From Hyphomicrobiales bacterium (GTDB taxonomy: Bacteria > Pseudomonadota > Alphaproteobacteria > Rhizobiales > Beijerinckiaceae), in contig JAQGJX010000095.1 of assembly GCA_028290405.1 (NCBI GenBank), positions 1-40,870 on the forward strand: a stretch of DNA of 40,870 nucleotides. The letters run 5' to 3'. The notes under the pieces are model-generated. The model saw only the letters and a list, made by a program, of their open reading frames with translations. It was not told the DNA's origin and ran no database searches. How positions within the stretch are numbered: position 1 is the stretch's first letter; every line of letters begins with the position of its first letter. Positions 1-6,774 of this stretch are shown one piece after another. The position numbers and the translations under genes were made by a program.

Positions 1-288
1 CAGGCCGCCCCAGGCGGCGGCGTCGATTCCGCTGCGCTGTTCGATGACGATCACGTTGTCCGGCCCCGCCGCCTCGATGGCGCCCGTGCACAGATGGCGC
101 GGCGGCCCGCCGGGGGGCGCGTTGCCGGCGATCAGTTTCACCGTGACGGCGCGGCCCGCGATGGGGCGCGTCGGCCAGGCGGGCGCAAGGCCCGTCACGG
201 CGGGCGGAAGGCCCAGCGCGTCCACCGCGTCCGACAGGTCGCAGATGTCGAGGGCGCGCAGGCGCGCGATCAGGGAATCAACGGCCAT
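1..288 (-). CDS. RraA-family aldolase-like protein (C-terminus cut by window edge)
   Basis: The first 96 residues of a protein read from an ATG at 288 to the left edge. The N-terminus carries the RraA-family opening, with a D-L-S-D-A-V-D-A-L-G-L segment near residues 16-26 followed by an R-P-I-A-G-R-A-V-T-V stretch. This family includes 4-hydroxy-4-methyl-2-oxoglutarate / 4-carboxy-4-hydroxy-2-oxoadipate aldolases of aromatic-ring meta-cleavage pathways, but also the RNase E inhibitor RraA and proteins of unknown role. The start is supported by AAGGAAA about 6 bases upstream. It lies 24 bases downstream of the Rieske oxygenase gene on the same strand, so the two are probably one operon; that makes the aldolase role more likely than RNase E inhibition. 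The metal- and substrate-binding half lies outside the window and cannot be checked. Confidence 0.8.
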   Translation of the reverse strand, partial: MAVDSLIARLRALDICDLSDAVDALGLPPAVTGLAPAWPTRPIAGRAVTVKLIAGNAPPGGPPRHLCTGAIEAAGPDNVIVIEQRSGIDAAAWGGL

Positions 289-312
289 TTCAGTTTCCTT
301 CGCCGCAGCCGG

Positions 313-1584
313 TCACCATTTGACGGCGCTTTGCGTGGCGAACGCCTCGCGCCAGTCAGCATCCGCCGGCACGAGGCCGTCGTGCGCGCGCACCACGCCG
401 TGCTTGGCGGGGTCGAGCCCGCGCAATTCCTCGCCGCGCTCCACCGCATAGGTGGCGTCGAGCAGCAGGCGCCGCATGGTCACGATGGCCCGGTCCGTGG
501 TGCCCAGAAACTCCTTCGAGCGGTCCACGATGGTCCCCATGCCTTCCTGCAGGGCGAAGTCCTGGGTGTTCACGCCCTTGATGCCCGTGAACGTGTGCTC
601 GCGCTGCACGGAGCGGTCGATGAGGTAATCGTTCGTCTGGTTCTGCTTCAGTCGGAACGTGCCCGGCACCAGGTCTTCCGGCCCGCGGCCCGCGTAAGAT
701 TCATAATCCACCGCGTACTCTTCCGGCAGCGGCTTGGAGGGCTCGACGCTGTACATGAAATTGTAGACGAACGTCGTCTCGTCATCGATGGGCGCCCAGA
801 TATGCCCGTCGATCTTGGGATATTCGGGCGGCTCCGCGTTGAAGCCGCGCACGTTGCCGCGCATCTGCTGCAGCGGCATGATGTACTGGTAGAGCCGCAC
901 GTAGTTCTGGTTGTTGCGGCTGCTGCGCGTGGACGAGTACCAGTAGCCGTAATCGGTCACTTCCACGTCGAGGCGCGGCGCCTTGTCGTGGCTGGCGAGC
1001 CAGCCGCTGTCGCTCATGTTGTCGTTGTGCAGGAACGACACGTGCGCGGTGTCGAGCCCGCCTTCCAGGCCCTGCAGGTAGTTGCAGTTCTCGAACGTCT
1101 TCGACACGAAGCGATGGGTGGCGGGCGCGCGCAGCCACTCGAAGTCGGGCTCCGGGGGCTTTGATTCCGCGGGCCCCATGTAGGTCCACACGACGCCGCC
1201 CTTTTCGACGCACGGATAGGCTTTCAGCTTAACGCGCGCCTGCAACGGCGTGCCGGCGGGCTCGGAGGGCATGTCGGTGCAGTCGCCGTTCCGGTCGAAT
1301 TTCCACCCATGATAGACGCAGCGGATGCCGCATTCCTCGTTGCGGCCGAAGAACAGCGGCGCGCGGCGATGCGGGCAGTACGCGTCCACCAGGCCGACGT
1401 CGCCGTTCGTGTCGCGATAGGCCACGAGGTCCTCGCCCAAGAGGCGCACGCGCACCGGGGCGCCGTCGTTCTCCTGCAGCTCGCTGGAGAGGAGGGCGGG
1501 CATCCAGTAGCGGCGGTAAAGCGTCCCCGCAGGGGTGCCGGGCCCCACGCGCACAAGGCGTTCGTTGTCCTCTGGCTTCAGCAT
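313..1584 (-). CDS. Rieske non-heme iron oxygenase, phthalate 4,5-dioxygenase-like oxygenase subunit
   Basis: A 423-residue protein that should use a reductase partner to hydroxylate an aromatic ring. The Rieske 2Fe-2S site is visible as C70-P-H72 and C89-x2-H92. The mononuclear iron ligands are D178, H181 and H186, the same positions known for phthalate dioxygenase. The opening (residues 1-50: RVGPGTP, RRYWMPALLSSEL, PVRVRLLGEDL) is also typical of the phthalate/vanillate-type single-component oxygenase branch. I chose the ATG at 1584; the frame stays open to 1731, but the extra residues are Arg/Ala-rich and unlike the family. No reductase gene is visible, so it is either beyond the left edge or elsewhere. 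The downstream RraA-like gene suggests a protocatechuate-type meta-cleavage route. The true substrate (phthalate, isophthalate or another aryl carboxylate) is inferred only. Confidence 0.88.
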   Translation of the reverse strand: MLKPEDNERLVRVGPGTPAGTLYRRYWMPALLSSELQENDGAPVRVRLLGEDLVAYRDTNGDVGLVDAYCPHRRAPLFFGRNEECGIRCVYHGWKFDRNGDCTDMPSEPAGTPLQARVKLKAYPCVEKGGVVWTYMGPAESKPPEPDFEWLRAPATHRFVSKTFENCNYLQGLEGGLDTAHVSFLHNDNMSDSGWLASHDKAPRLDVEVTDYGYWYSSTRSSRNNQNYVRLYQYIMPLQQMRGNVRGFNAEPPEYPKIDGHIWAPIDDETTFVYNFMYSVEPSKPLPEEYAVDYESYAGRGPEDLVPGTFRLKQNQTNDYLIDRSVQREHTFTGIKGVNTQDFALQEGMGTIVDRSKEFLGTTDRAIVTMRRLLLDATYAVERGEELRGLDPAKHGVVRAHDGLVPADADWREAFATQSAVKW

Positions 1585-1736
1585 GGCGTGTCCTCGTCTT
1601 GCATCGATCGTGCGTCGCGCTGCGTCTTTCGTAAACCCCCGCCCGCGCTGCGTCCAGACGCTTGCCGCCCCCGGCCCACCGCACGCCGGCGCCACGCGTC
1701 TGCGGGCGCGTTGCTGGCGGTACCGAGACAACCCTA

Positions 1737-1750
1737 CCGTAAAATTACGG
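1737..1750. promoter_or_regulatory. Inverted repeat CCGTAA-AA-TTACGG, candidate operator
   Basis: Two perfect 6-base arms separated by two bases, in the divergent region between the Rieske oxygenase gene (start 1584) and the small gene starting at 1832. The symmetry and position fit binding by a dimeric regulator. A degenerate copy lies at 11480-11493 upstream of tctB. No regulator gene is adjacent, so the binding protein is unknown. Confidence 0.45.
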
Positions 1751-1831
1751 ATTTGGCCTTGCTTTTCCCGCGAGGCGGGCGTCAGACTGGCCCGCGAGGC
1801 CGCCTTCCGGCTGTCTCGGGGAGGTCACGCC

Positions 1832-2074
1832 ATGTCGAACGCAGAGATCAGAGCTGACGCCATTCCCGAAGCGCCCAGCGCCAAAGGCCAGCGGGGAGAA
1901 TTCTATGGCTACCGTTTCCATCACGACGCGGCGGGCCGCTTCCTGGGCGAAGGTCGGGCGGGATCGGGCGCGTACTTCGTCTTCGGCTCCAGGGAGACGT
2001 TCGAAACAGCGGTGACCGAGTACAACATTCTTGGCCGGCCGCCGGTCCAGACAGCCTCGACCGAGCGCGTCTAA
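1832..2074 (+). CDS. Small hypothetical protein, 80 aa
   Basis: I do not recognise a family. The protein has no signal peptide or membrane segment. Residues 22-63 are rich in Gly, Phe and Tyr (GEFYGYRFHH, GAYFVFGSRETFETAV), which suggests a small beta-rich fold. The ATG at 1832 is preceded by GGGGAGG about 8 bases upstream, which is good evidence for translation. It is transcribed divergently from the Rieske oxygenase gene and is followed 56 bases later by a small membrane protein on the same strand, so the two may share a transcript. There is nothing in the sequence from which to infer a function. Confidence 0.6.
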   Translation: MSNAEIRADAIPEAPSAKGQRGEFYGYRFHHDAAGRFLGEGRAGSGAYFVFGSRETFETAVTEYNILGRPPVQTASTERV

Positions 2075-2130
2075 CACGTCCGGCCGGCGGGCTCCGGGCT
2101 CGCCGTGGAACCCCTCACGGGAGGATGGTC

Positions 2131-2451
2131 ATGGCCGATCTTTCGCATGCCGACAAACTCATCCTGCTGGGCGCCGATTACGAGGCGGAGGCGCGGCAAA
2201 CGCGCCTCGACAGCGGCGTCACCGACGAACGGCAGGCCAAGGAGGAGGCCGCCGTAAAGCTGGAAGGCCTGGCGTCCGGCGGCGTCTACTTCGCGCTCGT
2301 GGGCGCGTTGATCCTGCTGTCGAACTATTTCGCGATCTCGGGCCCCTATAACGGGACCCTGACGCTGATCGCCGCCGCGATGCTGGTGGGCGGCGCCGCG
2401 CTGACCGCGTGGGCCCGCAACCGGCGCGCCCGGGTTCTGGGCCAGCGCTGA
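2131..2451 (+). CDS. Small membrane protein, 106 aa, unknown function
   Basis: The N-terminal half (about residues 1-45) is hydrophilic and charged. It is followed by two hydrophobic segments at roughly 50-68 and 75-93 and a short basic tail (ARNRRAR) that should lie in the cytoplasm by the positive-inside rule. An in-frame ATG at 2125 abuts the GGGAGG at 2119-2124, so the ATG at 2131, 6 bases from it, is the better start. It converges with the esterase gene 10 bases away. I recognise no domain; the layout is that of a soluble head on a two-helix inner-membrane anchor. Confidence 0.65.
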   Translation: MADLSHADKLILLGADYEAEARQTRLDSGVTDERQAKEEAAVKLEGLASGGVYFALVGALILLSNYFAISGPYNGTLTLIAAAMLVGGAALTAWARNRRARVLGQR

Positions 2452-2461
2452 GCGGGGCGTC

Positions 2462-3478
2462 TCAGGTCGTGTGGGCGCGCCAGAAGTCGGCCGCCAGATC
2501 GAACGCCCGGCGCGCTTCCGCAAGGCGCGCCGTCATCTGCATGAAGCCGTGATGCACGCCCGGATGCACGTTGACGTCGTACACGGCGCCAGCGGCGTCC
2601 AGCTTGCGGGCGAGCCCGATCGTGTCGCTCATCAGCGGGTCCATGCCGGCCGCGTTGAGATACAGCGGCGGCATCTTGGCGAGCGAGGCTTCGCTGGCCA
2701 GGATGGGCGAGACCAGCGGCTCGAACCTCAGCGAGCCGGGGTCGTCCCCGCCGGGCGCGTACATGTCGAGAAACTTCTCCATGCCGGCCTTGCCCAGCCC
2801 GTGCCCGACGCCGAAGCGCGCGTAGGAAGGCGTGTCGAAGTCGCAGCCCCACACGCCGTAGAACAGCAGCCCGAGGTCCGGCCGCCGGCGTCCCGTTTCT
2901 CCTTCGCGCATGATGAGCGCCAGCCCGAGGTTCGCGCCCGCGCTGTCCCCCGCGACGGCCAGCGGGCCGGCGAAATCCGCGTCTGAGTCCGCCCGCTTGA
3001 CGACATGGCGCCAGGCGGCGACGCAATCGTCCAGCCCAGCCGGGAACGGGTTTTCGGGCGCGAGCCTGTAATCGACCGCCAGCACGCGCGTCTTCGTCGC
3101 GTCAGCCAGCGTGCGCGCCAGCCGCGCATGCGAGCCCAGTCCGCCGAACGCCCAGCCGCCGCCGTGGAAATACACGACGCAGCCGGGCTTTGCGCCCAAG
3201 GGTACGATCAACTCGCAGGCGATGTCGGGCGCGCCCGCGAGCCCCGGGACGGCGAGGCGCTCTGCGCTGGCGACCTCCGGCAGCTCGGCGTTCCAGCGTT
3301 GCGAGGCGCGCTCGCGCACCACGCGCTGCTCGGCGATGGCCATGCGCGACTGGTCAGGCAGCTTGGCGTCCTCGGCCTGAATATACGCCCACACGGCGTC
3401 CATCTCGGGCGAGCGGCGGGCCTCAGGCGACAGCAGCGCGTCGAGGTCGATCCTGTCCACGGGAGAAGGCGCGCTCAT
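2462..3478 (-). CDS. Alpha/beta hydrolase-3 esterase (HSL / family IV type)
   Basis: A 338-residue esterase of the hormone-sensitive-lipase family. It hydrolyses short acyl esters or similar carboxyl esters. The oxyanion-hole motif HGGG is at residues 105-108 and the nucleophile elbow G-D-S179-A-G at 177-181. The likely acid is D280 (A-G-M-D-P-L) and the base H310 (H-H-G-F). Length and motif spacing are normal for the family, and no signal peptide is visible, so it is probably cytoplasmic. Its ATG overlaps the stop of the upstream nitrilase-family gene by four bases (ATGA), which implies translational coupling and a shared pathway, perhaps sequential hydrolysis of an ester or amide substrate. 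The natural substrate is unknown. Confidence 0.88.
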   Translation of the reverse strand: MSAPSPVDRIDLDALLSPEARRSPEMDAVWAYIQAEDAKLPDQSRMAIAEQRVVRERASQRWNAELPEVASAERLAVPGLAGAPDIACELIVPLGAKPGCVVYFHGGGWAFGGLGSHARLARTLADATKTRVLAVDYRLAPENPFPAGLDDCVAAWRHVVKRADSDADFAGPLAVAGDSAGANLGLALIMREGETGRRRPDLGLLFYGVWGCDFDTPSYARFGVGHGLGKAGMEKFLDMYAPGGDDPGSLRFEPLVSPILASEASLAKMPPLYLNAAGMDPLMSDTIGLARKLDAAGAVYDVNVHPGVHHGFMQMTARLAEARRAFDLAADFWRAHTT

Positions 3479-4296
3479 GTCAGTTTCACCTTGTGCTGGG
3501 CGACGGGAATCATGGCGCGCACCTTTTGGACGCGCGCGGGATCGATGCGGGCCGCCACGTAGCCGACGCCGTCGGAAGCGCGCGCGATCACATGTCCCCA
3601 TGGGTCTGCGACGAGCGAATGCCCATAAGTGTGGCGCGTCTCGGCGCCCTGCATGTGCGCGCCGGTCTGGCCTGCGGCGCAGACATAAGTCTCCGTCTCG
3701 ATGGCGCGCGCGCGCAGCAGCACCTCCCAATGGTCCTTGCCGGTTTGCAGCGTGAAGGCCGCGGGCAGCGCGATCATCTGCGCGCCCCTGTCGGCCAGCG
3801 CCTGAAAGAGGTCGGGGAAGCGCAGGTCGTAGCAGATGGAGCAGCCGACCGTCAGGCCTTCGCAATCATACGTCACGACGGCGTCGCCGGGCTTCATCGC
3901 CGCGCTCTCGTTGTATTGCTTGCCGTCGGGCGCCGTGATGTCGAACATGTGGATCTTGCGATAGCGGGCGATCTCCCGCCCGCTGCGATCATAGGCGAGC
4001 GTGGTGTTGGCCACGCGCTCCTCGCCCGGCACGTGCTCGAGGATGGAGCCGCCATGTACGAACACGCCGTGCTTGCGCGCCATTTCGCGCAGCATCGCGG
4101 AGGCGGGCCCGTCGCCCGGCGCCTCGGCGGCGGCGCGCTTTTCGGCGCGCGATCCGCCCATGAAGTCGAAGACTTCCGGCAGGCACACCCAGTCGGGACG
4201 CTCCTGCGCCACGGCGGTTTCGATCAGCGCGCGGGCGGCGGCGATGTTGGCCGCCTTGTCCGCGCCCGAGTTCATCTGGATGAGGGCGACTTTCAT
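3475..4296 (-). CDS. Carbon-nitrogen hydrolase (nitrilase superfamily, Nit-type amidase)
   Basis: A 273-residue cytoplasmic amidase. The catalytic Glu-Lys-Cys triad is visible as E41 (L-P-E-V-F-D), K114 (Y-R-K-I-H-M-F-D) and C155 (C-S-I-C-Y-D-L-R-F-P). The K-I-H-M-F-D and C-Y-D-L-R-F-P segments are typical of the Nit1/Nit2 branch, whose characterised members deaminate deaminated glutathione or act as omega-amidases on alpha-ketoglutaramate or ketosuccinamate. Length is normal. It is the first gene of a two-gene unit with the esterase (ATGA overlap). The exact substrate cannot be read from sequence; a glutathione-repair amidase is one possibility, but pairing with an esterase is not the usual context for that role. 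Confidence 0.88.
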   Translation of the reverse strand: MKVALIQMNSGADKAANIAAARALIETAVAQERPDWVCLPEVFDFMGGSRAEKRAAAEAPGDGPASAMLREMARKHGVFVHGGSILEHVPGEERVANTTLAYDRSGREIARYRKIHMFDITAPDGKQYNESAAMKPGDAVVTYDCEGLTVGCSICYDLRFPDLFQALADRGAQMIALPAAFTLQTGKDHWEVLLRARAIETETYVCAAGQTGAHMQGAETRHTYGHSLVADPWGHVIARASDGVGYVAARIDPARVQKVRAMIPVAQHKVKLT

Positions 4297-4378
4297 GAAT
4301 GCTCAGCCTTTGGCGCCAGTTTGCGCGGCAATTGTGCGACGCCGCGCGCGCAAGGGCAACCGCCCGCTGAGCGCGCCG

Positions 4379-4774
4379 CTATTTGCCTCGCGCGGCGAGC
4401 CATTCCTTCATCATGGCGATCTCGCTTTCCTGAGCGGCCACGACCTCCTGGGCGAGCTTGCGCACCTTGGGGTCCTTGCCGTGGGCCAGCGCGATGCGCG
4501 CCATGTCGATGGCGCCCTGATGATGGGGGATCATGCCGCGCACGAAGTCCACGTCCGCGTCGCCCGTGAAGGTGAGCGCCATGTCCTTGTGCATGCGGTC
4601 GTTCGCCTCGCGGTACGCGCGGGTCGCGGCGCTTTCCTGGGCGGCCGGCGCAGGGATCGGGGCGGAATGGCCGGAGTGCGCGGGCGCGGCGTGATTGTGC
4701 GACTGCGCGAGCGCGGGGCCGGCGAGCAGCAGGGCGACGACTGGCAGGAAGGCGAGCGGGGTGCGGGTCGACAT
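4379..4774 (-). CDS. DUF305 family periplasmic protein
   Basis: 131 residues. A signal peptide is clear at residues 1-23, ending A-L-A-Q. A His-rich linker follows (SHNHAAPAHSGHS), then a single DUF305 four-helix domain with the signature M-I-P-H-H-Q-G-A-I-D-M-A at 81-92 and paired M-H / H-x2-M residues (M61-H62, M65). DUF305 proteins are often found with copper-resistance genes, and the conserved His/Met residues suggest metal binding, though no reaction is established. No copper gene is next to this one. The gene is alone on the minus strand, 82 bases from its neighbour on each side being non-coding. The His-rich linker fits a metal-related role, which remains inference. Confidence 0.85.
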   Translation of the reverse strand: MSTRTPLAFLPVVALLLAGPALAQSHNHAAPAHSGHSAPIPAPAAQESAATRAYREANDRMHKDMALTFTGDADVDFVRGMIPHHQGAIDMARIALAHGKDPKVRKLAQEVVAAQESEIAMMKEWLAARGK

Positions 4775-4853
4775 TCAGTCTTTCTCCAGTGGCGAGTGTT
4801 CGGGGGCGCCAGATGAGCGGAGATCCGGCGGCCTGCAAGTTAAGGAACGTCCA

Positions 4854-5729
4854 TCATCGCCCGGCGTCGCGGCCCGCCTGGGCGATTTCGGAGGCGGTGG
4901 CCAGCCACACGCCCTCATGGCGGCAGATGTAGTCCAGCGCGCTGTCCAGCGCCCCGATGCGATGGGGAAAGCCGGTGATGTAGGGATGCAGGGCGATGGC
5001 CATGACGCGGGCCTGGGTCTCCCCCTCGCGCCACAGCACGTCGAACTGGCGCTTGATGGTCGCGGCGAATTCGTCCGGCGTCATGTTGCGCTTGTCGTAG
5101 GCGGGCTTGTCGTTCAGCTCGAACGTGTAGGGCACGGACATGATGGTGCGGCCGTCGTCCAGCGTCATCGTGTAGGGCTGGTCGTCGTTGGCCCAGTCGG
5201 CCACGTAGTCGAGACCGCAATCGGCGAAATGGTCGAGCGAGTTCCACGTCTCGTTGAGGCCGGAGCTGAGCCAGCCGCGCACGCGCGCGCCGGTCGCCTG
5301 CGAGATGGTGTCGACGGTGCGGCGGACCACGCCGCCTTCCTCGTCCGGCGGCACGCTGTTGAGCCTTCGCGTGTTGCTCTCGTTATGGCCCATGAACTCC
5401 CACTTGCGCGCCACCGCCTCCTCGATGATTTCGGGATGCTCTGCGCACAGCTCGCTGTTCAGCGCCGCGGTGCCCCGGACCCCGTAGCGGTCCATCACCT
5501 CCATCATGCGGAACACCCCGATGCGGTTGCCGTAATCGCGCACCGACCAGCTCGGGATGTCGGGAACCTTGCCGCCTCCCCCGGCCGCCGCCGGCACCTG
5601 CTCGTCCAGCGCGAAGAATTCGATGTTGGGAATGATCCACAGGGCGACCCGCGCGCCGTTGGGCCAGCGCAGGGGCGGACGGCGGGTGATGGGCGAATAG
5701 GGGAACGGGCCGTAGCGACGCGGTTTCAT
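4854..5729 (-). CDS. Polysaccharide deacetylase-family protein, PuuE/allantoinase-like
   Basis: A 291-residue NodB-fold protein of the branch that includes PuuE, the cofactor-independent allantoinase. The N-terminus (MKPRRYGPFPYSPI, then R-W-P-N-G-A-R-V-A-L-W-I-I-P-N-I-E) and the R-D-Y-G-N-R-I-G-V-F-R segment at about 64-74 are typical of it. A likely metal or catalytic His lies in F-M-G-H115-N-E-S-N. No signal peptide is present, so it should act in the cytoplasm on a small amide or ureide rather than on a polymer. The ATG at 5729 has GGGAGG 4-5 bases upstream; the open frame continues far upstream only because stops are rare in GC-rich DNA. No other purine or ureide gene is nearby, so the substrate is open. 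Confidence 0.85.
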   Translation of the reverse strand: MKPRRYGPFPYSPITRRPPLRWPNGARVALWIIPNIEFFALDEQVPAAAGGGGKVPDIPSWSVRDYGNRIGVFRMMEVMDRYGVRGTAALNSELCAEHPEIIEEAVARKWEFMGHNESNTRRLNSVPPDEEGGVVRRTVDTISQATGARVRGWLSSGLNETWNSLDHFADCGLDYVADWANDDQPYTMTLDDGRTIMSVPYTFELNDKPAYDKRNMTPDEFAATIKRQFDVLWREGETQARVMAIALHPYITGFPHRIGALDSALDYICRHEGVWLATASEIAQAGRDAGR

Positions 5730-5826
5730 GGATCCTCCCGCGCGCCTTTCCCGGCGCGTCTCGACAAGCATTCCGCATCCCATAAGATAAGTCCACATCA
5801 GCCTGAGCCCAAGGATGGCGCCTCCC

Positions 5827-6309
5827 ATGAGCACGATTTCCGACATCCGCCCCGGCGAGGAGACGGTCGATCTCCCGGCGCAGGAGGACGCGCGGCTTTT
5901 CTTCGTGGGCCGCGTCCGAACTCCGTGGAAGACCCGTCGCGAGTGCCCGCGCCGGGGCGATCTCGCCGGGCCCGTGTGCACCCTTGAGGTGGACCCGCGC
6001 TGGCGGGGCGCCCTGAGCGGGCTGGAAGGGCGCACGCACCTGCAGGTTCTGTACTGGATGCACGAGGCGCGGCGCGATCTTGTGACCCAGACGCCGAACC
6101 ACACCGGCAAGCCTTCGGGGACGTTTTCGCTGCGCTCCCCCAACCGGCCCAATCCCATCGCGTCCTCGCTGGTGGAGATCGTGGCGCTTCGGCCGGACGC
6201 CGTGGACGTGCGGGGGCTGGATTGTCTCGACGGCACGCCGCTGGTGGACATCAAGCCCGAGACCTGCCCGTTCGACGCCGCGCGGCCCCCCGCCGCCCCG
6301 AGCGCCTGA
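5827..6309 (+). CDS. trmO: tRNA (N6-threonylcarbamoyladenosine37-N6)-methyltransferase TrmO (TsaA/YaeB family)
   Basis: 160 residues. TrmO uses S-adenosylmethionine to N6-methylate t6A at position 37 of certain tRNAs. The family core is clear: an N-terminal F-x-G-R-V-x-T-P-W segment (residues 26-34) and the signature G-T-F-S-L-R-S-P-N-R-P-N-P-I followed by a V-E-I-V-A-L strand at about 97-121. Two in-frame ATGs exist, at 5815 and 5827. I prefer 5827 because AAGGA at 5811-5815 is then at a workable distance. The stop is immediately followed by the ATG of a ModE-like regulator, so the pair is co-translated. Members of this family outside enterobacteria are sometimes unproven as tRNA enzymes, so the substrate is inferred from homology. 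Confidence 0.82.
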   Translation: MSTISDIRPGEETVDLPAQEDARLFFVGRVRTPWKTRRECPRRGDLAGPVCTLEVDPRWRGALSGLEGRTHLQVLYWMHEARRDLVTQTPNHTGKPSGTFSLRSPNRPNPIASSLVEIVALRPDAVDVRGLDCLDGTPLVDIKPETCPFDAARPPAAPSA

Positions 6310-6681
6310 ATGCGGCTCACCATCCGGCTGGATTTCGACGCCCGGCGGCAATTGGGCCACGGCAAGGTGCGGCTGCTGGAGCTGATCGACGCTCACGGGT
6401 CAATCTCTTCCGCGGCGCGCGCTATGGGCATGTCGTACCGCAAGGCCTGGCTCCTCAGCGACGAGGTGAACCGCATGTTCGCCGAGCCCGCGTTCGCCAC
6501 CCGGCTCGGCGGCAAGGGGGGCGGGCAGGCGCAGTTGACGCCCTTCGGCCGCGAGCTTGTGAGCCTCTATCGCCGGATCGAGGCCGACACGCAGGCGCGT
6601 TTCGGACAGGAGATCCAGGCGCTCGAAGCCGCCCTCGCGACGGACCAGGGCGAAGCGGAAGCTTCACGAGACGCGCTCTAG
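6310..6681 (+). CDS. ModE-like winged-helix regulator, DNA-binding domain only
   Basis: 123 residues matching the N-terminal LysR-like winged helix of ModE, the molybdate-responsive regulator: a helix-turn-helix at about 26-50 (D-A-H-G-S-I-S-S-A-A-R-A-M-G-M-S-Y-R-K-A-W), then the wing and long dimer helix (G-G-K-G-G-G-Q-A-Q-L-T, R-E-L-V-S-L-Y). The C-terminal molybdate-binding MOP/TOBE domains of full ModE (about 260 residues) are absent. Short forms of this kind are widespread and their ligand is usually unknown. The ATG directly abuts the trmO stop with no free bases, so translation is coupled. No modABC or molybdenum-cofactor gene is in view. It is followed by a 93-base gap and the DHA2 exporter, a possible regulatory target. 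Confidence 0.83.
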   Translation: MRLTIRLDFDARRQLGHGKVRLLELIDAHGSISSAARAMGMSYRKAWLLSDEVNRMFAEPAFATRLGGKGGGQAQLTPFGRELVSLYRRIEADTQARFGQEIQALEAALATDQGEAEASRDAL

Positions 6682-6774
6682 CTTTCAGGAAACGTTTGGC
6701 GGCGGCCCGCGCAGGGCCTATGTCTCGGGCGCGGCGCGCCCGGCCGCGCTGATATCTCGCCATAAGGATGCGCG

